From Ignavibacteriales bacterium (lineage in GTDB: Bacteria; Bacteroidota; Ignavibacteria; T3Sed10-11): a stretch of 7,730 bases of DNA. The stretch is from NCBI GenBank assembly GCA_003560935.1, contig PWJF01000377.1, forward strand, positions 1-7,730. The letters run 5' to 3'. A program made the position numbers and the translations under genes. Every line of letters starts with the position of its first letter. Positions within the stretch are counted from its first letter, which is position 1. This document shows, piece by piece, positions 1-5,257 of the stretch. The notes beneath the pieces are model-generated. The model did not search any database and had not been told where the DNA came from. It saw only the letters and a list, made by a program, of their open reading frames with translations.

Positions 1-1028
1 CCCTTCAATTGATGTTTCCGTTTGATGAAACCATCGAGACTGTATTACGGAACGACCCGGTAATTACCGGGTATGCTCCCCGTATTTATGCCGACGGACT
101 CATCACGTTCAACGACAATTCATACGCTGCGGCAATTTTCGGTATCGACCCGGAACTGGAGCTGACCGTTTCACGCTTCCACGAACGCATCGTGGATGGC
201 AGATTTATCAGTTCCGCAGCGACCGACGAGATCGTTATCGGAGAACGGTTGATGCAAAACCTTCAGGTTGCCATAGGTGATACGGTGGTGATTATCGCCC
301 AGGGTGCCGACGGTTCGATGGGAAATATGAGGTACCGGATCGGCGGAACCGTCCGGTTCGGGGCCGAAGAAATCGATATGATGACTGTCCTAATGCACAT
401 CGAGGAGACTCAGGAGCTGGTTGTATTATACGGTAACGTGAATGTTGTCGCAATCGGCGTCGATGATCTGCGTGCGATAGACGGTGTGAAAGCCAGGTTG
501 CATCGTGCCATCGAACAGGAAGGAAAAGAATCGCTCGCCGTGCTGAGATGGGAAGAAGTGATGCCCGATTTAAAGCAGGCGATGGATTTCGATAAAATCG
601 GCGGATGGTTTCTCTATGTGCTGCTCGTCATTATCGTCGGGTTTGGTATTCTGAACACACTGATGATGTCGATTACCGAACGTTTTCGGGAATTCGGTAT
701 TATTCTATCAATCGGCATGAAGCAGCGTACGCTTGTATTGCTGGTAGTAATTGAGACGATACTGCTTGTATGTATAGGTCTGATAGCCGCAAATATAGCC
801 GGCTACGGCATCAACTATTATTTTTATCATAACCCGATTCACCTTGGCGGTGAACTGGCAGACGTCTACGCATACTACGGCATTGAACCGATAATCGCAT
901 GGTCGAAATATTTTTCGATTAATATAAATACTTCTTTTTTAATACTCGGCGTATCGTTTTTTGTGGCATTATTCCCGGTCTTCAAGGTGATGCGATTGGA
1001 ACCGTTGAAAGGGATACGGTATACGTAA
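1..1028 (+). CDS. ABC transporter permease, MacB/LolE-like (5' end outside window)
   Basis: Inner-membrane permease of a MacB/LolCDE-type ABC system, a family that moves lipoproteins or other substrates from the periplasmic side rather than importing solutes. The frame is open to the left edge: CTT CAA precede the TTG at 9, which is therefore an internal Leu and not a start. Aligned with the next gene, about 71 N-terminal residues, including the first membrane helix, lie outside the window. Counting from the codon at 9, residues 1-195 are the periplasmic MacB-type domain. Membrane segments follow at about 199-222, 241-270 and 308-327. The loop with SITERFREFGIILSIGMK and the end VMRLEPLKGIRYT are typical of the FtsX-like C-terminal domain. 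The gene is paralogous to the downstream permease, so the pair probably forms a heterodimer. Substrate unknown. Confidence 0.9.
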   Translation, partial: LQLMFPFDETIETVLRNDPVITGYAPRIYADGLITFNDNSYAAAIFGIDPELELTVSRFHERIVDGRFISSAATDEIVIGERLMQNLQVAIGDTVVIIAQGADGSMGNMRYRIGGTVRFGAEEIDMMTVLMHIEETQELVVLYGNVNVVAIGVDDLRAIDGVKARLHRAIEQEGKESLAVLRWEEVMPDLKQAMDFDKIGGWFLYVLLVIIVGFGILNTLMMSITERFREFGIILSIGMKQRTLVLLVVIETILLVCIGLIAANIAGYGINYYFYHNPIHLGGELADVYAYYGIEPIIAWSKYFSININTSFLILGVSFFVALFPVFKVMRLEPLKGIRYT

Positions 1029-1056
1029 CAGTTCTCAGTTTGCAGTATACAGTTGA
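1029..1056. repeat. Degenerate heptamer tandem repeat, consensus CAGTWNN, 4 units
   Basis: Starting on the base after the permease stop codon, four contiguous 7-bp units begin at 1029, 1036, 1043 and 1050. Each starts with CAGT, and three of the four with CAGTT. The last two bases of each unit vary freely. A fifth, decayed unit (CATGATA) may start at 1057. The register is exact with no indels. No coding function is visible. Confidence 0.8.
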
Positions 1057-1071
1057 CATGATAAAATCGAT

Positions 1072-1124
1072 AATTAACTTTCTGCAATTGACGATTAACC
1101 AATAACGAATAACTGACAAATAAC
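1072..1124. repeat. Degenerate heptamer tandem repeat, consensus NAWTAAC, about 6 units
   Basis: A second heptamer tract with a different consensus fills the rest of the spacer up to the next start codon. AATTAAC lies at 1072, AATTGAC at 1086, GATTAAC at 1093, CAATAAC at 1100 and GAATAAC at 1107, all in one 7-bp register. One unit at 1079 has decayed, and a final AAATAAC at 1118 is shifted by 4 bases. The tract ends one base before the GTG start of the second permease and occupies the place where a ribosome-binding site would be expected. Confidence 0.8.
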
Positions 1125-1125
1125 C

Positions 1126-2340
1126 GTGTTACTAAGACTTGCGTGGCGAAATATATGGCGCAATCAGCGGCGCTCACTTATCATTCTCGGGTCGATCGTC
1201 GTCGGTATGGCGATAATCGTTTTCCTCGATGCACTTGTCGTGGCGTTCCTCAACCAGACGTTTGAAAATCAGATCGGATCGCATACCGCGCACATCCAGA
1301 TTAACCGTGAAGGATTCAAAGACAATAAAACCGTTCAAAATTATCTGCCCGCTACGGAAACGGTGGAAGCGCTTGTGCGCAACAATCCCGAAATTGCACA
1401 CTATAGCAGACGGATTATTACATTCGGTCTACTGAACAGTGCGTACAATTCGTCCGGTATATCCTTTGTCGGCGTCAATCCGGAAGACGAACAGTATGTG
1501 ACAACGATTAAACAATATATTGTCGAGGGACGGTATTTTCGCGGGGATGCAAACGAAATCGTTATGAGCAGACGGACTGCCGAAACCCTGCAGGTCGGAC
1601 TCGGCGATCGGATTGTGGGCATGGCAAGCACGGTCGACGGGGATATCGGATCGGAAATGTTCAGGGTCGTCGGTTTGTATCAAACCGTATCGTCCGGATT
1701 CGATCGAATGCATGCATATATACCCCTCGCAACGGCGCAGCATATGCTCGGTCTCGGTCAAAATGTTTCCCAGTTCGCATTGATAGCCTCGGATCTTGAT
1801 AACGTTCCCCATTTGCGATCGACGCTTCAGGAGTCTCTCGGCGATAAATACGAGGTCCTCAGCTACGCCGAGATTATGCCGCTCCTTATGACCATGATCG
1901 ATATGTCGCAGCAATCAATGGTATTCATCTATGTTATTATCGGAATAGCGATGATTTTCGGAATTATAAATGCACTCTTAATGTCGATCTTCGAACGTAT
2001 CCGTGAGTTCGGCGTTATCATGTCGATCGGGATGAAAAACAGCCGGATATTCATCATGATAATGTTCGAAGCGGTTTTTCTCGGTATCATCAGTATTGTC
2101 GGAGGGGCAGTTATCGGCGGGGGGATCACGCTGCAATTACAGAACTCGGGGATGAACCTTGCCGCTTTCTCCGAGGGACTTGCTTCCTGGGGAATCGGAG
2201 CGGTGCTCTATCCGGAATTGAGCATAGCGGTCATCTTCAGAGCAATGTTTGTGATTCTATGTACCTGTCTACTTGCATCTATCTGGCCTGCGGTAAAAGC
2301 GATACGGTTAAAGCCGGTTGAGGCTATGCGGTATGTGTGA
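1126..2340 (+). CDS. ABC transporter permease, MacB/LolC/LolE-like, full length
   Basis: A 404-residue inner-membrane permease, complete and of normal family length. The N-terminus LAWRNIWRNQRRS followed by a helix at 17-40 is the standard opening of LolC/E and MacB-like permeases. Residues 42-262 are the periplasmic MacB-type domain. The FtsX-like domain follows, with helices near 265-287, 307-335 and 366-389, the cytoplasmic loop FERIREFGVIMSIGMK (289-304), and the signature end AIRLKPVEAMRYV. The GTG start is chosen because an in-frame TGA lies at 1114-1116 and the protein starts at the conserved LAWRN region. No Shine-Dalgarno precedes it; the upstream bases are the heptamer repeat. It is probably co-transcribed with the preceding permease and the following ATPase. 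The substrate cannot be read from the sequence. Confidence 0.95.
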   Translation: MLLRLAWRNIWRNQRRSLIILGSIVVGMAIIVFLDALVVAFLNQTFENQIGSHTAHIQINREGFKDNKTVQNYLPATETVEALVRNNPEIAHYSRRIITFGLLNSAYNSSGISFVGVNPEDEQYVTTIKQYIVEGRYFRGDANEIVMSRRTAETLQVGLGDRIVGMASTVDGDIGSEMFRVVGLYQTVSSGFDRMHAYIPLATAQHMLGLGQNVSQFALIASDLDNVPHLRSTLQESLGDKYEVLSYAEIMPLLMTMIDMSQQSMVFIYVIIGIAMIFGIINALLMSIFERIREFGVIMSIGMKNSRIFIMIMFEAVFLGIISIVGGAVIGGGITLQLQNSGMNLAAFSEGLASWGIGAVLYPELSIAVIFRAMFVILCTCLLASIWPAVKAIRLKPVEAMRYV

Positions 2341-2352
2341 TGGCCGGAGTCC

Positions 2353-2401
2353 AAAGTAAAAAGTTAAAAGTGAAAAGTATAAAATATATAGTTTAAAGTT
2401 G
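2353..2401. repeat. Degenerate heptamer tandem repeat, consensus AAAGTNN, 7 units
   Basis: Seven units of 7 bp run without a break, starting at 2353, 2360, 2367, 2374, 2381, 2388 and 2395. Five begin AAAGT; the other two are AAAATAT and ATAGTTT. The register is exact over 49 bp. The tract fills most of the spacer between permease and ATPase, and ends just upstream of the ATPase Shine-Dalgarno. It is the cleanest of the four heptamer tracts. Confidence 0.85.
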
Positions 2402-2405
2402 CGTG

Positions 2406-2411
2406 AGAAGG
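2406..2411 (+). promoter_or_regulatory. Ribosome-binding site deciding the ATPase start
   Basis: AGAAGG lies 5 bases before the ATG at 2417. It favours that ATG over the in-frame TTG at 2399, which sits inside the heptamer repeat, has no Shine-Dalgarno, and would add six residues absent from the usual N-terminus of this family. Confidence 0.75.
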
Positions 2412-2416
2412 AAAAT

Positions 2417-3100
2417 ATGGAAATAATAAAAACTGAAAACCTGGACAAGGTTTACGAGGACAATGGCATTCCGGTACAGGCTTTGAAAAATGTAAACTTT
2501 TCAGTGAGGAAAGGGGATTTCACCGTGCTTGCCGGTCCCTCCGGATCGGGAAAAACCACTCTTCTTAATCTCATCGGTGCGCTTGATTCGCCCACGGCCG
2601 GAAAGATTTTTTTTGAGGAGAATGATATAAGCAAAAAGAAACCCCGGGAGCTTTCATCGCTGCGCTTAAGTAAACTTGGTTTCATTTTTCAGGCATACAA
2701 TCTGATACCCGTCCTGACCGCAATCGAAAATATAGAGTTTGCGATGATGCTGACCGGTATTTCCGAAAAGGAACGGCGTCAACGGGCGTTGGATGTCATG
2801 GAAGAGCTGGGTATCCGCGAACTTGCAGACAAACGGCCGAACGAAATGTCGGGCGGCCAGCAGCAGCGCGTTGCCGTTGCCCGTGCGATTGTCAATAATC
2901 CGATGGTGATTCTTGCAGACGAGCCGACAGCTAACCTCGACTCGAAAACCGGAGCCGTACTCCTCGATATCATGGAAAGGATGAACAAAGAGAAAAACAT
3001 CACGTTTGTTTTTTCATCCCATGATCCGCAGGTGATTGAACGGGGTAAACGTCTGGTGATGCTGCATGACGGTATGATTGAATCTGAAAAGGAGCAATAG
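2417..3100 (+). CDS. ABC transporter ATP-binding protein, LolD/MacB-like
   Basis: Cytoplasmic ATPase of 227 residues that powers the two upstream permeases. All nucleotide-binding motifs are intact: Walker A GPSGSGKTT (40-48), Q-loop Gln92 in FIFQAYNLIPVLT, signature MSGGQQQR (144-151), Walker B VILADEP (164-170), D-loop NLDS (173-176) and H-loop His202 in SSHDP. The FQ.YNLIP..T..ENI pattern and the compact length are typical of the LolD/MacB/FtsE group. The order permease-permease-ATPase on one strand supports one transcription unit. No periplasmic membrane-fusion partner (MacA-like) is in the window; one could lie upstream. Whether it is a true LolCDE or another type VII ABC exporter cannot be decided here. 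Confidence 0.95.
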   Translation: MEIIKTENLDKVYEDNGIPVQALKNVNFSVRKGDFTVLAGPSGSGKTTLLNLIGALDSPTAGKIFFEENDISKKKPRELSSLRLSKLGFIFQAYNLIPVLTAIENIEFAMMLTGISEKERRQRALDVMEELGIRELADKRPNEMSGGQQQRVAVARAIVNNPMVILADEPTANLDSKTGAVLLDIMERMNKEKNITFVFSSHDPQVIERGKRLVMLHDGMIESEKEQ

Positions 3101-3128
3101 GTAGTCAGTTTAAAATTTTGACTACCTA
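3098..3128 (+). other. Perfect 10-bp inverted repeat overlapping the ATPase stop codon
   Basis: TAGGTAGTCA (3098-3107) and TGACTACCTA (3119-3128) are perfect reverse complements around an 11-base AT-rich loop. The left arm begins with the TAG stop codon of the ATPase gene. The position suggests an mRNA 3'-end or transcription-attenuating hairpin at the close of the transporter operon, but no T-run follows, so it is not a classical intrinsic terminator. An operator for the next gene is also possible. Confidence 0.6.
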
Positions 3129-3184
3129 TGAAATATTCTATATATTTCCGGCACTATTTAAAAAACTGAACACGGGTTATTGAA

Positions 3185-3712
3185 ATGGAATCGAAAGACA
3201 TAAAACCGCATAAAGGATATATAACCGCCATCTTCTTCCTTTTTGTCATAATGTTGTTCCTGGCATATACCGTATGGGATGGTCAGAAGGAGATTAGTAA
3301 TCTCGAAGACAGAGAGGCACGATTGGTTGAAGAACGAGATGCTCTCCGGGAAAAGATTGAATATTTGGAAGAAGAAATAGAGGGTGTCGGCCCTGTCGAA
3401 CCCGGAGTAGAACGACCACCTCGCCCGCTCCTGTCGAATTTTGAGATTAATCGTTTGAAACGACTGGGACTTGAGGATCCCGTGAATGATATCACACAGG
3501 ATTTACTCAGGCGCAGCGACCTCATACAGCATGAAGGTGTATTAGGCGGAACAATGGGTTTTTACTCCCCGGATAATATTCATATTCTGAGTCCTCAATG
3601 GGTCTTCGCCTATTTCGAAGACGGACATATACGGGGAGAAATGCTGCTTGAATATTCGGTCGGGAGAGATGGAAGCATTTCATGGAAAGTTATTGAATCA
3701 TATCTCGATTAA
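3185..3712 (+). CDS. Hypothetical single-pass membrane protein with coiled coil
   Basis: A 175-residue protein I do not recognise. A short basic cytoplasmic start (MESKDIKPHK) leads into one hydrophobic helix at about 12-30. A strongly charged coiled coil follows at about 32-67, with long runs of Glu, Arg and Leu, then a Pro-rich linker at 69-82 and a C-terminal globular domain at about 85-175. The C-terminal domain carries FYSPDNIHILSPQWVFAYF and ends with a probable beta segment and helix. The predicted arrangement is N-terminus inside and C-terminal domain outside, as in FtsL/FtsB-like proteins, but there is no sequence reason to call it a division protein. The ATG at 3185 is the first in frame, and the Shine-Dalgarno is weak. 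It starts 84 bases after the ATPase gene and could be read with it or separately. Confidence 0.8.
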   Translation: MESKDIKPHKGYITAIFFLFVIMLFLAYTVWDGQKEISNLEDREARLVEERDALREKIEYLEEEIEGVGPVEPGVERPPRPLLSNFEINRLKRLGLEDPVNDITQDLLRRSDLIQHEGVLGGTMGFYSPDNIHILSPQWVFAYFEDGHIRGEMLLEYSVGRDGSISWKVIESYLD

Positions 3713-3739
3713 GTCCGCAAGATGTGACCATCCTCATAG

Positions 3740-3801
3740 TGTATTATTGTGAACCTTTTTACATTCCACACAAGGGCTACAAAAAAGGTACACACAATAC
3801 A
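3740..3801 (+). promoter_or_regulatory. Long imperfect AT-rich inverted repeat upstream of the 89-residue gene
   Basis: Bases 3740-3760 and 3782-3801 pair with 18 base pairs over about 20 positions. There is a core of ACCTTTTT/AAAAAGGT, one A-A mismatch, 4 pairs, a small internal loop, then TGTATT/AATACA. The loop is 21 bases (3761-3781). It ends 20 bases before the start of the next gene, just ahead of a G-rich ribosome-binding site (GGGGG at 3810-3814). The arms are AT-rich, with no T-run after the right arm, so an operator or 5'-leader hairpin is more likely than a terminator. The flanking TGTATT/AATACA half-sites could be a protein-binding palindrome. Confidence 0.55.
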
Positions 3802-3821
3802 TTAATATTGGGGGTCGCGCC

Positions 3822-4091
3822 ATGGCAGCACAACAGAGTCTACAACAAACCATGACCGGATCTGCAGTTATTGAACGGCAGATCGATCAGGCCGAAACCT
3901 TCCTGAACGCGCTTGAATCGGAATCCTTGCTATCGGTCAATATATCATATAAACATGTTGTTGAATATGATTATGCCGTATACGATCAATTATCCGAAGA
4001 TTTGATTGAACCTGACGTCTTGAAGCGGTATTTGCGCAGATATCTTCAATACAAGCTCGAACAACTTAAAAAACAAACTGCACGTGCATAA
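3822..4091 (+). CDS. Hypothetical 89-residue protein
   Basis: A small soluble, mostly helical protein that I do not recognise. It has no signal peptide, membrane helix or cysteine. The N-terminal third is Gln- and Glu-rich (MAAQQSLQQTMTGSAVIER). A helical segment with ETFLNALESESLL-like spacing follows, then a Tyr-rich middle around residues 43-56, then a basic helix near the end (LKRYLRRYLQYKLEQLKKQ). The ATG is preceded by GGGGG 7 bases upstream. It stands alone, with spacers of 109 bp before and 88 bp after, and a long inverted repeat in its leader, which suggests its own regulation. The reading frame is clean and the start well placed, so it is probably a real gene. The basic C-terminal helix might bind nucleic acid or a partner protein; that is only a guess. 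Confidence 0.65.
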   Translation: MAAQQSLQQTMTGSAVIERQIDQAETFLNALESESLLSVNISYKHVVEYDYAVYDQLSEDLIEPDVLKRYLRRYLQYKLEQLKKQTARA

Positions 4092-4109
4092 ACGTATGTA
4101 ACCTTAAGA

Positions 4110-4125
4110 GTGTATTGCAAAACAC
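4110..4125. promoter_or_regulatory. 16-bp near-palindrome, candidate operator of the SDR gene
   Basis: GTGTATTGCAAAACAC is symmetric about 4117/4118 with 7 of 8 positions matching. Its centre lies about 57 bases before the predicted transcription start of the SDR gene, where an activator or repressor might bind. The word TGTATT also occurs in the arms of the inverted repeat at 3740-3801. Confidence 0.35.
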
Positions 4126-4162
4126 CCGATTAGTGTGTAGATTATAGCATTATCTCTGCTCA

Positions 4163-4168
4163 TATAAT
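4163..4168 (+). promoter_or_regulatory. Consensus -10 box TATAAT of the SDR gene, giving a nearly leaderless mRNA
   Basis: A perfect TATAAT ends 11 bases before the ATG at 4180. With the usual 6-7 base gap, transcription would start near 4175, leaving a leader of about 5 bases and no room for a Shine-Dalgarno. No good -35 box is found at 16-18 bases spacing, so an activator may be needed, or the box may be fortuitous. Confidence 0.45.
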
Positions 4169-4179
4169 TCGGAAAATGC

Positions 4180-4941
4180 ATGATCAATTTATCGGGTAAA
4201 GTCGCTCTTGTAACGGGAGGTTCGCGAGGTATCGGCAGGGCTATCGCTCAGCTCTTTTATGATGCCGGTGCGAATGTTGTGTTTACCTACATTACATCAA
4301 AAAACGAAGCAACTAAAATCGCCGAAAAATTACGTCAGACTTCTACATCCGAAGTTCTTGCAATACGGGCCGATTGCGCGAACAAAGAAGATGTACGATC
4401 TCTGGTGCAATCTATTGTCGAGCGTTTCGATGCTATCGATATATTGGTTCATAATGCGGGAATATGGACCGAAGGCGCCATCGATGCTATGGAGGATGAA
4501 ACCTGGCATGATACCATGCAAACCAACTTGAATTCCGCTTTTTATCTCTGTCGCGAAATCACGCCGATTATGAAGAAACAGAAATCCGGAAGAATAATTT
4601 TTATTTCATCCACCGCCGGACAGCGAGGCGAAGCATATCATTCGCATTATGCGGCAAGTAAAGGGGGAATTATTTCGCTTACCAAATCACTCGCCGATGA
4701 ACTTGGTCCATTCGGAATCCGCACAAATTGTGTTGCACCGGGATGGGTGCGAACCGGCATGACGGAAGAGGTATTCAGCGATGTGGCATTTCTGCAAAAT
4801 ATTGAGCAGAATAATCCGTTACGATATATACCGCAACCTGAAGAGATTGCAGGACCGGTTTTGTTTCTCGCTTCTGATCTGGCGTTGTATATTAATGGTG
4901 AAGTTCTCAACGTAAACGGCGGGAGTGTGCTCTGTGGCTGA
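4180..4941 (+). CDS. SDR family NAD(P)-dependent oxidoreductase, FabG-like
   Basis: A 253-residue classical short-chain dehydrogenase/reductase. It is a cytosolic Rossmann-fold enzyme that oxidises or reduces a carbonyl/hydroxyl group with NAD(P). The coenzyme motif TGGSRGIG is at 12-19 and the structural motif HNAG at 91-94. The full catalytic set is present: Asn116, Ser144, Tyr157 and Lys161 in the YAASK motif. PGWVRTGM (182-189) and the end NGEVLNVNGG are typical of the FabG-like classical group. Arg16 in the glycine-rich loop may favour NADP(H). Length is normal. The start is fixed by the canonical MINLSGKVALVTG opening, although no Shine-Dalgarno is present. There is no neighbouring fatty-acid or pathway gene, so the substrate is unknown and a fabG call is not justified. 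Confidence 0.93.
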   Translation: MINLSGKVALVTGGSRGIGRAIAQLFYDAGANVVFTYITSKNEATKIAEKLRQTSTSEVLAIRADCANKEDVRSLVQSIVERFDAIDILVHNAGIWTEGAIDAMEDETWHDTMQTNLNSAFYLCREITPIMKKQKSGRIIFISSTAGQRGEAYHSHYAASKGGIISLTKSLADELGPFGIRTNCVAPGWVRTGMTEEVFSDVAFLQNIEQNNPLRYIPQPEEIAGPVLFLASDLALYINGEVLNVNGGSVLCG

Positions 4942-4958
4942 AACTCAGGGGTGCACAC
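4925..4958 (+). other. Interrupted hairpin overlapping the SDR stop codon
   Basis: GTGTGC (4925-4930) pairs with GCACAC (4953-4958), and inside it CTGA (4938-4941, containing the TGA stop) pairs with TCAG (4945-4948). An unequal internal loop separates the two stems. No T-run follows. It could be a weak 3'-end structure. Confidence 0.35.
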
Positions 4959-4987
4959 AATAGTGACTATCCTAAATAGTAAAAAAA

Positions 4988-5076
4988 GCCACTAAAATAC
5001 GAAGACGCTATCCCCCCGATAGTTATCGGAGCTATCGGGACACAAGATAAATTTAGTGTTTTTGTGTTTTAGCGGC
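4988..5076 (+). repeat. Stem element with 19-base arms in the gene-free region
   Basis: GCCACTAAAATACGAAGAC (4988-5006) faces GTTTTTGTGTTTTAGCGGC (5058-5076). As plus-strand RNA, 18 of 19 positions pair, three of them as G-U wobbles, with one A-C mismatch. As minus-strand RNA the wobbles become mismatches. A run of seven A lies directly upstream. A second palindrome sits inside. The form resembles the dispersed intergenic hairpin repeats known from many bacterial genomes, but copy number cannot be judged from one window. Confidence 0.6.
5007..5039 (+). repeat. Nested CCCGATAG/CTATCGGG palindrome with alternative pairings
   Basis: CCCGATAG (5015-5022) pairs perfectly with CTATCGGG (5032-5039). 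Two competing hairpins use the same bases: CCGATA (5016-5021) with TATCGG (5024-5029), and CTATC (5008-5012) with GATAG (5018-5022). GCTATC is directly repeated at 5007 and 5031. It forms the tip of the larger stem at 4988-5076. Confidence 0.6.
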
Positions 5077-5180
5077 ATAAAATTGTTTTATCTGTCCTTC
5101 TCGTTATATTTTTGTTATATTCGTATAAATATACCACAAAAATATTTTCCCCTATTTTAACATATTTTTTTGCAAAATCC
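5077..5180. other. AT-rich gene-free stretch with short direct repeats
   Basis: This stretch between the stem element and the promoter is very AT-rich and holds no gene. GTTATATT occurs at 5103 and again at 5114, an 11-bp spacing. It is followed by the palindrome GTATA-AA-TATAC (5123-5134). One-helical-turn spacing of AT-rich motifs may mark curved or easily melted upstream DNA; nothing more specific is visible. Confidence 0.4.
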
Positions 5181-5208
5181 TTGCTCTAAAGTGAAAAATT
5201 GCTATATT
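5181..5208 (+). promoter_or_regulatory. Predicted sigma70-type promoter of the DHS-like gene
   Basis: TTGCTC (5181-5186) and TATATT (5203-5208) are separated by 16 bases. The -10 box matches the consensus at 5 of 6 positions, the -35 box at only 3. Transcription would start around 5214-5216, giving a leader of about 43 bases. AT-rich DNA upstream fits a promoter region. Confidence 0.5.
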
Positions 5209-5209
5209 T

Positions 5210-5238
5210 AGACAAGGCAAAACCTTATAAGCTTGTCT
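5210..5238 (+). promoter_or_regulatory. Inverted repeat at the predicted +1 of the DHS-like gene
   Basis: AGACAAG (5210-5216) and CTTGTCT (5232-5238) are perfect reverse complements, 15 bases apart. After one T-T mismatch, two more pairs extend the arms outwards. Inside lie a shorter AAGG/CCTT pair and the perfect palindrome CTTATAAG. The left arm overlaps the predicted transcription start, the usual place for a repressor operator. If transcribed, it could also form a leader hairpin ending 12 bases before the Shine-Dalgarno. Confidence 0.5.
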
Positions 5239-5257
5239 TAACAAACTACAGGAACTC

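Noticed and set aside
9..11. TTG at position 9 as the start of the first permease
   Set aside because: The frame is open to the window edge, and alignment with the paralogue shows that about 71 residues, including the first membrane helix, are still missing.
1429..1914. A 161-codon open frame on the minus strand inside the second permease gene
   Set aside because: It lies fully within a well-supported permease frame. Its translation has no recognisable domain or plausible hydrophobic pattern. It is a shadow of the codon bias of the real gene.
1029..2401. Heptamer tracts as a CRISPR array
   Set aside because: Units are only 7 bp, directly adjacent with no spacers, and no cas genes are present.
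2399..2416. Upstream TTG start for the ATPase
   Set aside because: The TTG is inside the AAAGTNN repeat and lacks a Shine-Dalgarno; the ATG at 2417 has AGAAGG at the right distance.
3129..3184. A promoter for the coiled-coil membrane protein (TATATATTT and nearby AT-rich sequence)
   Set aside because: AT-rich words are present, but no -35/-10 pair with proper spacing stands out from the base composition.
4988..5076. The stem element as a riboswitch of the DHS-like gene
   Set aside because: It lies more than 100 bp upstream of the predicted promoter and has no conserved riboswitch core that I can recognise.
4988..5076. The stem element as a transposon or MITE with target-site duplication
   Set aside because: No clear flanking direct repeats are seen, and the arms have wobble pairs rather than identical ends. 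Mobility cannot be supported from one copy.
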